The notes under the pieces were generated by a model that worked only from the letters and a program-made list of their open reading frames with translations, was not told the DNA's origin and made no database searches. DNA of 64,000 nt. It comes from Elizabethkingia miricola. GTDB lineage: Bacteria > Bacteroidota > Bacteroidia > Flavobacteriales > Weeksellaceae. Within the stretch, counting starts at the first letter, position 1, and the number at the start of each line of letters is the position of its first letter. The DNA is taken from contig NZ_LSGQ01000028.1 of assembly GCF_001675285.1 (NCBI RefSeq), positions 1 through 64,000 of the forward strand. Direction: 5' to 3'. This document shows, one piece after another, positions 54,015-61,530 of this stretch. The translations under genes were made by a program, and so were the position numbers.

Positions 54015-54176
54015 TTATCCGTTTGGACAACATACGGGATATGGATCTGTCCCTCTTGGCAGACATACGCTGGTAGGGCCATTACCGTCATTACATACTG
54101 GACAAAACATCCTGATACATCCGGTGCCACTTCCACCATTGATTTTTTTTAGTTCAGATTTTGTAATTTTTCTCAT
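54015..54176 (-). CDS. Cys-rich peptide with double-glycine leader, B1
   Basis: A 53-residue peptide. Leader MRKITKSELKKINGG, GG at the predicted cleavage point. Mature part SGTGCIRMFCPVCNDGNGPT then SVCLPRGTDPYPVCCPNG has six cysteines in a C-x4-C-x2-C ... C ... CC pattern, unlike A1/A2. Start at 54176 chosen for the leader match to B2. Predicted 5' leader on the minus strand: TATATTTA (54210-54203), then ACCCAAATAAATAT (54197-54184). Function unknown. Confidence 0.78.
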   Translation of the reverse strand: MRKITKSELKKINGGSGTGCIRMFCPVCNDGNGPTSVCLPRGTDPYPVCCPNG

Positions 54177-54183
54177 AATACTA

Positions 54184-54210
54184 ATATTTATTTGGGTAAG
54201 CATAAATATA
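54184..54210 (-). promoter_or_regulatory. -7 box and conserved 5' leader of peptide gene B1
   Basis: TATATTTA at 54210-54203 followed after five bases by ACCCAAATAAATAT (54197-54184), seven bases before the ATG; matches the other three peptide genes. Confidence 0.58.
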
Positions 54211-54406
54211 ATCATAATTCTAGTAATTGGGATATAATTTTATTAAAAAATTAAATGCTACGTTTTCAACTACTTATCATTACTATATAAGCATATATTA
54301 ATGGTTTGAAAATATTTTTATTAAATGTCAGGCAAGGATTTAAAATTGTTGCATTTATATAAATGAGTACTCAAAGTAGAAATTTTTTAATCAACAATTA
54401 ATTCAA

Positions 54407-55000
54407 ATGAAAAAGTTCATAAATCTGAAAGCTTTTTTACAGCTTGTCATTTTATTAAGTATTCCTTTTATTCTTTCAAATTGCAGAAGTGACAATGATA
54501 AAAGACCAAACCTTGTTCCCGGAGACCCAAAGGTTGAAGATGTTAATGGTAATTATGCCGGAAAACTGGGAATATCACAAGGTACTACTAAGAGTGAAAT
54601 TAATGTTTCCTTTACAGCTCAAAAAAATGTGGTTACATTTACCGAATTCCCGATGAAAGAGATTATTACTTCAATAATTTCTGATCCTGCTAAAGCCAAT
54701 CAGGCATTAGCTTCAATTGGTAAAGTTAAATATGAAGTTAGCTATACGGCGGTGTTGAGTAAATCAAAAAAGGAAGTAGAGCTTGCCTTCTCACCTAAAG
54801 ATCTTACTTTTCAGGTTCCAATAGATGGGGTAAATAAAAAAGTAACAGTTACATTTGCTCAGATCAAACAAGGAATATTTACTAAAACTAATACACAAAA
54901 TCTTAATCTGGAATTAGGAGCTCCTAAAATAACTGTTGAAGGAGCAGCAGTTACTCCTTTTAATCAGATCGTATATAATTTTGCAATGCTGAAAAAATAA
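54407..55000 (+). CDS. DUF4840-like lipoprotein
   Basis: A 197-residue protein with lipoprotein signal and predicted lipidated Cys26 (FILSNC). The mature domain has VEDVNGNYAGKLGISQG, VSFTAQKNVVTFTEFPMKEI and the C-terminal APKITVEGAAVTPFNQIVYN, which recall DUF4840 proteins of Bacteroidota (assignment from memory). Function unknown. It ends at a strong terminator before the sigma factor gene, so it is probably a separate transcript. Confidence 0.75.
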   Translation: MKKFINLKAFLQLVILLSIPFILSNCRSDNDKRPNLVPGDPKVEDVNGNYAGKLGISQGTTKSEINVSFTAQKNVVTFTEFPMKEIITSIISDPAKANQALASIGKVKYEVSYTAVLSKSKKEVELAFSPKDLTFQVPIDGVNKKVTVTFAQIKQGIFTKTNTQNLNLELGAPKITVEGAAVTPFNQIVYNFAMLKK

Positions 55001-55019
55001 GATAAAAAAAGACTTGTTC

Positions 55020-55055
55020 GGGTGTACTTATACTAGTATATGTACACCCTTTTTA
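55020..55055 (+). terminator. Terminator after the DUF4840-like gene
   Basis: GGGTGTAC / GTACACCC stem of 8 bp with a 14-base loop followed by six T, 20 bases after the stop. Confidence 0.82.
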
Positions 55056-55081
55056 CTCATTAATATTTGAGAATACTGTAG

Positions 55082-55651
55082 ATGCCCCAAGAAGATAACC
55101 CAGAAATAAGGCTGGTGAAACGATTAGTTATAAAAGAACAAATAGCCTGGAAGGAATTATATAATTCTTATTCAAGGGAGCTTACATCTGTATGCAGGAG
55201 ATACCTGAAAGGGCAGGATGATATACATGATGTATTGCAAAATGGCTTTATAAAAATGTTTCACAATATAGATTCTTTTAAATATATGGGGCCAGGCTCT
55301 CTGAAAGCCTGGATAATGCGTATAATTATTAATGAGGTCCTACAATACATAAGAAAATTTTCAAAAATGGAATTTTCGACAGCTGATGAAGAGCTTACAA
55401 TCTTGGATAATGATGAAGAACCAGAGTTAACCGATTTTTCTATGGAAGATTTGCTCACAATGATAAGGTCATTACCTGATGGTTACAGAATTGTTTTTAA
55501 TCTTTATGTGTTTGAAAGTAAAACGCATAAAGAAATTTCAGAGTTACTTTCTATAAGTGAAGGCTCATCCGCATCTCAGTTACATAAAGCAAAAAGAAAG
55601 CTTGTAAATCAAATTAATACATGCAAACAATTAAAAAATAAAGGGCTATGA
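55082..55651 (+). CDS. ECF-type RNA polymerase sigma factor
   Basis: A 189-residue sigma-70 family protein with only regions 2 and 4: region 2 RRYLKGQDDIHDVLQNGFIK and FKYMGPGSLKAWIMRIIINE; region 4 LPDGYRIVFNLYVFESKTHK and ISELLSISEGSSASQLHKAK. Short linker, no region 3, so extracytoplasmic function type. The stop overlaps the start of the next gene (ATGA), the normal arrangement for a sigma factor and its regulator. It may direct transcription of local envelope genes; the target promoter motif is unknown. Confidence 0.93.
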   Translation: MPQEDNPEIRLVKRLVIKEQIAWKELYNSYSRELTSVCRRYLKGQDDIHDVLQNGFIKMFHNIDSFKYMGPGSLKAWIMRIIINEVLQYIRKFSKMEFSTADEELTILDNDEEPELTDFSMEDLLTMIRSLPDGYRIVFNLYVFESKTHKEISELLSISEGSSASQLHKAKRKLVNQINTCKQLKNKGL

Positions 55652-56964
55652 AAGACAAATGGTTAATAGACCTGAAGAATAAAATTGAAGGTCATGAAGA
55701 GAATCCACCAGAGGGATTATGGGATAGTATTGAAAATAAAATATTCCCTGAATATGTAAATGATTATGATAAACAAAAGACAAAGTTCAGATTAAATCAT
55801 ATAATAAATGCTATAGGTGTTGCTGCTACAGTTGCCTTATTAGTTTCTGTAATATTTTTTTATGAAGAAAATGAAGTCTTTAGTCACAGAGTTTCGAAGA
55901 AATATGTAATAAATAAATCAGAAAAGTCCGACCTTTCAGAGCCATTACTGTTTGATAAATTAGAAAAAAATATATCAGATGTAAATTATAAGACTAATCA
56001 GGAAAATAATCCGCATTTTATTTTCAATAAAGTAAAGTATGATTCAAATGACCGGATTGAAGCAAGCTTAAAAAAACAAAATACAAAACAAGATAACAAA
56101 ATTGATAATCAGATAAATAAACTGAAGGATGAAATAGTTAACAAATCAGAAGATTTGGTTTTGACCTCAGTAATTAAAAATAAAATTGATACAAGTCCCT
56201 ATAAATCAGAATTACCTTCGGGAAGAGAATTTGTTCAGTTAGATAATAATGATGTAAAGAGTAAATCAATTGTTGATAGTAAATGGTCATTAAATTTTAC
56301 TTCAAGACAGACAGCCTCTAACTCTTCTACTCAAAAAGGCTACACTCTTATGAATGGCCCTCTTGAAGCTTTACCCTATGATGGAGTTGAAACAGCTGAA
56401 AGCCCAATATCTGAAATATTAACTGAAAACATGAATCAGGAAGTTAATACCAATATTAAACACAGGCTTCCAATAAGAATTGGATTGTCGGTTTCTTATC
56501 AGTTGAATGATAAATGGTCTGTTACAACCGGACTCATATATACAAAACTTACTTCAGATCTTTTGTCGGGTACGGATGCCAATCAGATAAAAAGTGAACA
56601 GGTTATAAAATACATTGGTGTTCCTGTTCAGATTAATTATAATATTTGGCAGAAAGGAAACTTAACTACTTATGTGGGTGCTGGTGTACAAATTGAGAAA
56701 TCAATATCCGGAATCATGAATACCGATTATATTGTTCATCACCAGGTAAAAGAAAGTACATCTTCAAAAATTAGAATAAATTCATTACAAACTTCAATGA
56801 ATATTGGATTAGGTGTGCAATATAAGGTTTACAAAAACTTTGGTGTCTATTTCGAACCAGGCATGCGTTATTATTTCAATGACAGAAGTGATGTTAAAAC
56901 TATTTATAAAGATAAACCATTGAATATGAATTTGGAATTTGGTCTAAGATATTTTATTCATTAA
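55648..56964 (+). CDS. Single-TM protein with C-terminal beta-barrel, putative sigma regulator
   Basis: A 438-residue protein. Short N-terminal cytosolic segment (MKDKWLIDLKNKIEGHEENP), one TM helix (about 52-72; AIGVAATVALLVSVIFFY), a long Lys/Asp/Asn-rich periplasmic spacer (about 80-265), then a beta-strand domain (about 270-438) like small outer-membrane barrels: IRIGLSVSYQLNDKWSVTTG, NLTTYVGAGVQIEKSISG, FGVYFEPGMRYYFNDRSD, ending FGLRYFIH with terminal aromatic. The N-terminal WDSIENKIFP resembles anti-sigma proteins of this lineage. Translationally coupled to the sigma gene, so likely its anti-sigma or sensor. Confidence 0.82.
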   Translation: MKDKWLIDLKNKIEGHEENPPEGLWDSIENKIFPEYVNDYDKQKTKFRLNHIINAIGVAATVALLVSVIFFYEENEVFSHRVSKKYVINKSEKSDLSEPLLFDKLEKNISDVNYKTNQENNPHFIFNKVKYDSNDRIEASLKKQNTKQDNKIDNQINKLKDEIVNKSEDLVLTSVIKNKIDTSPYKSELPSGREFVQLDNNDVKSKSIVDSKWSLNFTSRQTASNSSTQKGYTLMNGPLEALPYDGVETAESPISEILTENMNQEVNTNIKHRLPIRIGLSVSYQLNDKWSVTTGLIYTKLTSDLLSGTDANQIKSEQVIKYIGVPVQINYNIWQKGNLTTYVGAGVQIEKSISGIMNTDYIVHHQVKESTSSKIRINSLQTSMNIGLGVQYKVYKNFGVYFEPGMRYYFNDRSDVKTIYKDKPLNMNLEFGLRYFIH

Positions 56965-57141
56965 TTTAAGCCAAATAAGTAAATAAAATATATCTGGAAG
57001 CTCAGTAGTAAAAGGCTTTGATAGGAATTAATAATATACTGAATAAAGGTTATTTTTATATAAGAAACAGCAATAGTTGTAATTAAATATAAATTGTATA
57101 ATTGGAATTAGTATTTTTACGTCCGATCAAAATGTATAAAC

Positions 57142-57372
57142 ATGAACATAAAACTACTAATTTTTTCAATTTTTGTATTAGGCACTACTATTGCCTGCAA
57201 AACTGATAGAGATGAGAATTCAGTTATTGCTGATGCATCTGTATCAATTAAAAATATATCCAATAAAATTAAGCTAAAAAAAACACAACCCGCTAAAACT
57301 GCAGAGGCTAAAACAGTTTTGGTGAATCCATCAGAAACAATAGATCCAACAAAATCGGACAGACCTAAATAA
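57142..57372 (+). CDS. Small lipoprotein of unknown function
   Basis: A 76-residue protein: signal MNIKLLIFSIFVLGTTIAC with predicted lipidated Cys19, then a short Lys/Thr/Ala-rich disordered mature region (KLKKTQPAKTAEAKTVLV) with no folded domain. The terminator begins one base after the stop codon. It may be a small envelope tether; no family recognised. The 177-base spacer before it has no recognisable element beyond AT-rich DNA. Confidence 0.65.
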   Translation: MNIKLLIFSIFVLGTTIACKTDRDENSVIADASVSIKNISNKIKLKKTQPAKTAEAKTVLVNPSETIDPTKSDRPK

Positions 57373-57400
57373 AAAACAGCCCTAGAAATAGGGCTGTTTT
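57373..57400. terminator. Bidirectional terminator between lipoprotein and peptide B2
   Basis: AAAACAGCCCTA-GAAA-TAGGGCTGTTTT, a perfect 12-bp stem with A- and T-rich flanks, between two convergent genes. Confidence 0.9.
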
Positions 57401-57402
57401 AA

Positions 57403-57558
57403 TTATCCATATGGACAACATATTTCGAATGGTCTCGAACCTATTGGGACGCATGCATAATATGGTCCATCATTATTGGTGCATTGTGGACAAAGTGCCA
57501 TATAACAAGCTTGGCCACCATTGATTTTTCTTAACTCAGATTTCTGAATTTTTTTCAT
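57403..57558 (-). CDS. Cys-rich peptide with double-glycine leader, B2
   Basis: A 51-residue peptide paralogous to B1. Leader MKKIQKSELRKINGG; mature part QACYMALCPQCTNNDGPYYA then CVPIGSRPFEICCPYG. B1 and B2 share the mature pattern C-x4-C-P-x-C ... GP ... C-x-P-x-G ... CCP-x-G, with B1 and B2 cores clearly homologous. Six cysteines each. 5' leader on the minus strand: TATATTTA (57594-57587), then AACCAAATAAAT (57580-57569). Convergent with the small lipoprotein. Confidence 0.78.
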   Translation of the reverse strand: MKKIQKSELRKINGGQACYMALCPQCTNNDGPYYACVPIGSRPFEICCPYG

Positions 57559-57568
57559 GATAATATTT

Positions 57569-57594
57569 ATTTATTTGGTTGAGTTGTAAATATA
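57569..57594 (-). promoter_or_regulatory. -7 box and conserved 5' leader of peptide gene B2
   Basis: TATATTTA (57594-57587) followed after six bases by AACCAAATAAAT (57580-57569), ten bases before the ATG. The upstream spacer to 57777 has no other recognisable element. Confidence 0.58.
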
Positions 57595-57777
57595 ATTATA
57601 ATTCTAATTGAAGTGATATATTTATTTTGAATTAACTAGTAATACAACATCATAGTTCACTGAATATGTATTATTAGTTTTAATTGAATAGTTCTATTAA
57701 TAAGCTTTTCTCGCAATAAAAGCGCAATAAAAGAAGGAGTATAGCTATAATAAAAATCGTAAAGTTCGTAAAATAAA

Positions 57778-57810
57778 AAACAGCTATAACTAATTTAGTT
57801 ATAGCTGTTT
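57778..57810 (-). terminator. Terminator of tRNA-Ala
   Basis: AAACAGCTATAACTA and its perfect 15-bp complement around an ATT loop, 11 bases beyond the tRNA 3' end on the minus strand, followed by TTTTTTATTTT. Confidence 0.85.
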
Positions 57811-57821
57811 GTAATTAAATG

Positions 57822-57895
57822 TGGAGAATATGGGATTCGAACCCATGACCTCTACACTGCCAGTGTAGCGCGCTAGCCAACTGCGCCAATCCCCC
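57822..57895 (-). tRNA. tRNA-Ala(GGC)
   Basis: A 74-base cloverleaf on the minus strand. Acceptor GGGGGAT pairs with ATTCTCC (two G-T pairs), discriminator A; D-arm GCGCAGTTGGCTAGCGC; anticodon stem CTACA/TGTAG with loop CTGGCAG, anticodon GGC (reads GCC/GCU); T-arm with GTTCGAATC. No CCA encoded. It sits alone between terminator and the NlpC gene; no integrated element is seen at its 3' end. Confidence 0.93.
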
Positions 57896-57999
57896 GATAC
57901 AGTTGCAATAGTAAATATTTTTTTGGACGTGTACAAAATTTTTCACAAAAAAATACGTTATAATCCTATGTAATCTATATTTTTCTTAATTTTAGGTCT

Positions 58000-58536
58000 A
58001 TGATAAAAAAGATATTCTTACTCAGTATTTTTTCTTTATTCATTATTTCATGTTCTTCTTCCAAGGTCGTTACCAAGAGACCTACGGGTGGAAAAAACTA
58101 TGGTAAGAACTATGCCTTAAGAAATCTTAACTCTAATTTCAGCGGAAGTAATTCCCGAAAAGTAGACAAGCTTTTGCGTACTGCAGAAGATTATATGGGG
58201 ACACCTTATAAATTTGGTGGCGTAACCAGATCAGGAATGGACTGCTCAGGATTTATTACTACGGTATATGACAGTCAGGATGTAAACCTTCCGCGAAGAT
58301 CCGAAGATCAGTCTCGTGAAGGCAGAGAAATTTCTATAAAAAATGTAATTCCAGGAGATCTTTTATTTTTTGCAACTTCCGGAGGCTCACGGGTTTCTCA
58401 CGTTGGAATTGTCCATACAATTACAGGTGGAGAAGTCAATTTCATTCATGCTTCTACAAGCAAAGGGGTGATGATCTCTTCACTGAATGAAAAATATTGG
58501 AATAAAGCCTATTTAAGTGCCAGAAGAGTCTTATAA
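58000..58536 (+). CDS. C40-family (NlpC/P60) peptidoglycan hydrolase lipoprotein
   Basis: A 178-residue protein. Lipoprotein signal with predicted lipidated Cys18 (FIISCSS). NlpC/P60 domain with catalytic Cys82 (GMDCSGFITTVYD), His134 (SHVGIVHT) and a third polar residue His150 (VNFIHAST). Typical D-glutamyl-meso-diaminopimelyl endopeptidase of the envelope, comparable to E. coli Spr/MepS. Followed by dapD, which makes a diaminopimelate precursor, though the 48-base gap does not prove an operon. Confidence 0.93.
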   Translation: MIKKIFLLSIFSLFIISCSSSKVVTKRPTGGKNYGKNYALRNLNSNFSGSNSRKVDKLLRTAEDYMGTPYKFGGVTRSGMDCSGFITTVYDSQDVNLPRRSEDQSREGREISIKNVIPGDLLFFATSGGSRVSHVGIVHTITGGEVNFIHASTSKGVMISSLNEKYWNKAYLSARRVL

Positions 58537-58584
58537 ATTTATTAAATTTGTCACTTTAAATTCACTAAAACTATACTAAGCATT

Positions 58585-59397
58585 ATGAGTTTGCAAGAGA
58601 CAATTGAGAAAATCTGGGATAACAGAGATTTACTACAAGATAAAGAAAACCAGGAAATCATTCGTGAGGTAATTATGCAGTTGGATCTGGGAGAGCTGCG
58701 TGTAGCTGAACCTACTGAAAACGGATGGCAGGTAAACGAGTGGGTGAAGAAAGCTGTGGTAATGTATTTCCCTATTCAGAAGATGACAACTATTGAGGTT
58801 GGTCCTTTTGAATTCCATGATAAAATCCCGTTAAAGAAAAACTACGCAGATAAAGGTGTAAGAGTTGTTCCTCATGCTATCGCAAGACACGGAAGTTTTG
58901 TTGCTCCGGGTGTTATTATGATGCCTTCTTATGTAAATATCGGTGCTTACGTAGATAGTGGTACAATGGTAGATACATGGGCTACAGTAGGAAGCTGTGC
59001 ACAGATTGGTAAAAATGTTCACCTGAGTGGTGGTGTTGGTATCGGTGGTGTATTAGAGCCATTACAAGCAGCTCCTGTTATTATTGAAGACGACTGTTTC
59101 GTAGGTTCCCGTTGTATTGTTGTAGAAGGAGTTCATGTAGAAAAAGAAGCTGTGTTAGGTGCTAATGTTGTGCTAACAGCGTCTACTAAAATTATCGATG
59201 TTACCGGTGATGAACCAGTAGAATTAAAAGGTCGGGTTCCGGCGAGAAGTGTAGTTATTCCGGGAAGTTATACAAAGAAATTTCCGGCTGGGGAATTCCA
59301 GGTTCCTTGCGCCCTTATTATAGGTAAAAGAAAAGAATCTACAGATCTTAAGACGTCATTGAACGACGCTTTAAGAGAGCATAATGTAGCTGTATAG
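58585..59397 (+). CDS. dapD: Tetrahydrodipicolinate N-succinyltransferase
   Basis: A 270-residue enzyme of the succinylase lysine/DAP pathway. N-terminal helices, then a left-handed beta-helix of hexapeptide repeats (VVPHAIARHGSFVAPGVIMM; YVNIGAYVDSGTMVDTWATV; GSCAQIGKNVHLSGGVGIGG) and the C-terminal VPCALIIGKRKESTDLKTSL. Length and motifs match DapD. A TAAATTTG box at 58543-58550 may be its promoter. Confidence 0.96.
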   Translation: MSLQETIEKIWDNRDLLQDKENQEIIREVIMQLDLGELRVAEPTENGWQVNEWVKKAVVMYFPIQKMTTIEVGPFEFHDKIPLKKNYADKGVRVVPHAIARHGSFVAPGVIMMPSYVNIGAYVDSGTMVDTWATVGSCAQIGKNVHLSGGVGIGGVLEPLQAAPVIIEDDCFVGSRCIVVEGVHVEKEAVLGANVVLTASTKIIDVTGDEPVELKGRVPARSVVIPGSYTKKFPAGEFQVPCALIIGKRKESTDLKTSLNDALREHNVAV

Positions 59398-59408
59398 ATT
59401 TCTTTTAC

Positions 59409-60617
59409 ATGATACGAAATACTGTTTTTAGACTTTGGTCTAAATACGGAAAATTCATAGAGCAACCGAAATATATTTTTAGTATTTATATTTTGGTTGC
59501 TGTATTTTCTGCTATTGCCAAATACAGGGGAGGTCCGTCTAAATACAACAACTATCTGATCTTTAAAAATGTTTTCAGAAATACCCTCCTTCAACAAAAT
59601 CTTTATTTAGAATATCCACTTTTTCATTCTGACAAAAATCATTATGGGATAATATTCAGTGCTCTTATTGCGCCGTTTACTATTTTACCGGATTGGCTGG
59701 GAATGATTTTATGGAATATTGCCAATGTAGGTTTATTTATTTACGCTGTAAAGCAATTACCACTTTCTGAAAAAATGAAATCTTTTTTCGCCTGGTTATG
59801 CTTTCAGGAGCTTATTACTGCTATGGTAAGTTTTCAATTTAATGTTGCATTAACAGGGCTTATTATACTGTCGGCCTGTTTTATTTATCAGAGAAAAGAA
59901 AGCCAGTCGGCTATTGCTATCCTTTTAGGAACTTTTGTGAAAATTTATGGTATAGTAGGGCTTAGTTCATTTTTCTTTGTCAGGAATAAAAAGAGGTTTA
60001 TTGTAACACTGATTATTGGTACTGCTGCATTTCTGGCTATTCCTATGCTTTATTCATCCGTACATTTTGGACTGCAGTCCTATACCGATTGGTATGTTGA
60101 GCTGGTGAAAAAAAATAATGATAATCAGGTTCTGGGAAACATGCAGGACATATCCTTAATGGGGATTGTAAGGAGAGTTATGGGAGATGCCAATATATCC
60201 AATTTATGGTTTATAGCTGTTGGGTTACCATTATTTGCTTTGCCATACCTTCGGATTAAACAATATAAAAATCAGGCTTTTCAGCTGATGATATTAGCTT
60301 CAACTTTACTGTTCACTGTACTGTTCAGTTCCGGTTCCGAATCTCCGACATATATTATTGCAGTTGCCGGAGTTATGATCTGGTATCTTATTCAGAAAGA
60401 TAAAACTACTTTTGTAAATAGTCTGATGCTATTTGTTTTGATTTTAACCTGTTTTAGCATGTCAGATTTATTTCCTAAATATGTGAAACAAAACTACATC
60501 ATAAAATACTCTTTAAAGGCATTACCTTGCTGCATTGTATGGTTTAGAATTACTTATGAACTACTGACAAAGGATTTTAATAAAAACTATCAATTGCAAC
60601 AAAATGAAGAAAATTAA
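59409..60617 (+). CDS. GT87-like membrane mannosyltransferase (DUF2029)
   Basis: A 402-residue polytopic protein with about 10 TM helices. The first loop after TM1 contains the acidic/aromatic stretch (KYNNYLIFKNVFRNTLLQQN and LYLEYPLFHSDKNHYG) typical of C-type glycosyltransferases using polyprenyl-phosphate sugars; later loops include FIYQRKESQSAIAILLGTFV. Starts the four-gene glycan locus and overlaps the next gene by 14 bases. Donor probably polyprenyl-phosphate-mannose or similar; acceptor unknown. Confidence 0.82.
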   Translation: MIRNTVFRLWSKYGKFIEQPKYIFSIYILVAVFSAIAKYRGGPSKYNNYLIFKNVFRNTLLQQNLYLEYPLFHSDKNHYGIIFSALIAPFTILPDWLGMILWNIANVGLFIYAVKQLPLSEKMKSFFAWLCFQELITAMVSFQFNVALTGLIILSACFIYQRKESQSAIAILLGTFVKIYGIVGLSSFFFVRNKKRFIVTLIIGTAAFLAIPMLYSSVHFGLQSYTDWYVELVKKNNDNQVLGNMQDISLMGIVRRVMGDANISNLWFIAVGLPLFALPYLRIKQYKNQAFQLMILASTLLFTVLFSSGSESPTYIIAVAGVMIWYLIQKDKTTFVNSLMLFVLILTCFSMSDLFPKYVKQNYIIKYSLKALPCCIVWFRITYELLTKDFNKNYQLQQNEEN

Positions 60618-61530
60618 TATTGTAATACCGGCTCATAATGAGGAAAAGAATGTTCCTATAATGAGGGAGCGTATCGCCGCTGTATTTTCTTCATTAAAGG
60701 ATTATACTTATGAGATCATCTTTGTTAATGATGGTAGCAGAGATACTACCCAGCAGGTTCTTGAAGACCTTGCTGCTCAATATCCTGAGGTAAGGTATAT
60801 AGAGCTTTCCCGTAATTTCGGACATCAGGCAGCTTTGAAAGCCGGACTGGATAATGCTGATGGGAATGCTGTGATCTCTATGGATGGTGATCTGCAGCAT
60901 CCACCAGAGCTGATTCCGCAGCTTATTAAAGAGTGGGAAAACGGACATGATATCGTATATACCATTAGAAGGTATAATGAAAATATTTCTTTAAGCAAAA
61001 AGCTGACTTCAGATATCTATTATAAAATAATCTCCTCAATGTCTGATTTTACTATAGAGAAGGGAGCGGGGGCAGATTTTAGATTACTGGATGCAAAAGT
61101 TATAGAAGAAATAAGACAAAATCATGAGTCTGATCTTTTTATACGTGGATTGGTAAAATGGGTAGGTTACAAACAGAAAGGAATAAAATTTGTTGCTGCT
61201 GATCGTGAAAACGGAATCAGTCAGTATACCATAAACAAAATGTTTAAGCTGGCATTAACGGGAGTAACCTCTTTTAGTGTAAAACCTTTATATTTTGCTG
61301 CTTACCTGGGTTTTTTCTTTTCCGCTTTATCACTACTATATGTGCCTTATGTTATCTATTCATTTATGAATGGAAGTGAAATATCCGGATGGGCATCCCT
61401 AATCATGACAATAGTCTTCTTTGGAGGGCTGCAGTTAGTAATGTTGGGTATTATAGGTATTTATTTGGGAAAGGTATTCAAACAGGTTAAAGACAGACCC
61501 CTATTTATTATAAGATCTAAAAATTTTTAA
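60604..61530 (+). CDS. Family 2 glycosyltransferase with C-terminal TM helices
   Basis: A 308-residue DPM1/ArnC-like enzyme. GT-A domain with NIVIPAHNEEKNVPIM, the DxD-type FVNDGSRDTTQQVLEDLA and MDGDLQHPPELIPQLI, and the acceptor loop ADFRLLDAKVIEEI; two TM helices at the C-terminus (about 225-290). Such enzymes attach sugars to polyprenyl phosphate, which could feed the GT87-like partner. Ends one base before the deacetylase start. Confidence 0.93.
   Translation: MKKINIVIPAHNEEKNVPIMRERIAAVFSSLKDYTYEIIFVNDGSRDTTQQVLEDLAAQYPEVRYIELSRNFGHQAALKAGLDNADGNAVISMDGDLQHPPELIPQLIKEWENGHDIVYTIRRYNENISLSKKLTSDIYYKIISSMSDFTIEKGAGADFRLLDAKVIEEIRQNHESDLFIRGLVKWVGYKQKGIKFVAADRENGISQYTINKMFKLALTGVTSFSVKPLYFAAYLGFFFSALSLLYVPYVIYSFMNGSEISGWASLIMTIVFFGGLQLVMLGIIGIYLGKVFKQVKDRPLFIIRSKNF

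Noticed and set aside
54241-54406. Possible extra GG-leader peptide upstream of the DUF4840-like gene.
   Set aside because: No INGG leader or Cys-rich short ORF is present on either strand here.
57050-57085. Degenerate third copy of the A-type terminator region (ATAAGAAACAGCAATAGTTG at about 57057).
   Set aside because: Only about 12 bases match the A1/A2 downstream sequence and there is no hairpin or peptide ORF nearby.
51162-57558. Calling the GG-leader genes lanthipeptides or microcins.
   Set aside because: No modification enzyme, exporter or immunity gene is in the window; Cys content alone is not enough.
57822-57895. Integration site of a genomic island at the tRNA-Ala gene.
   Set aside because: No integrase gene and no repeat of the tRNA 3' end were seen nearby.
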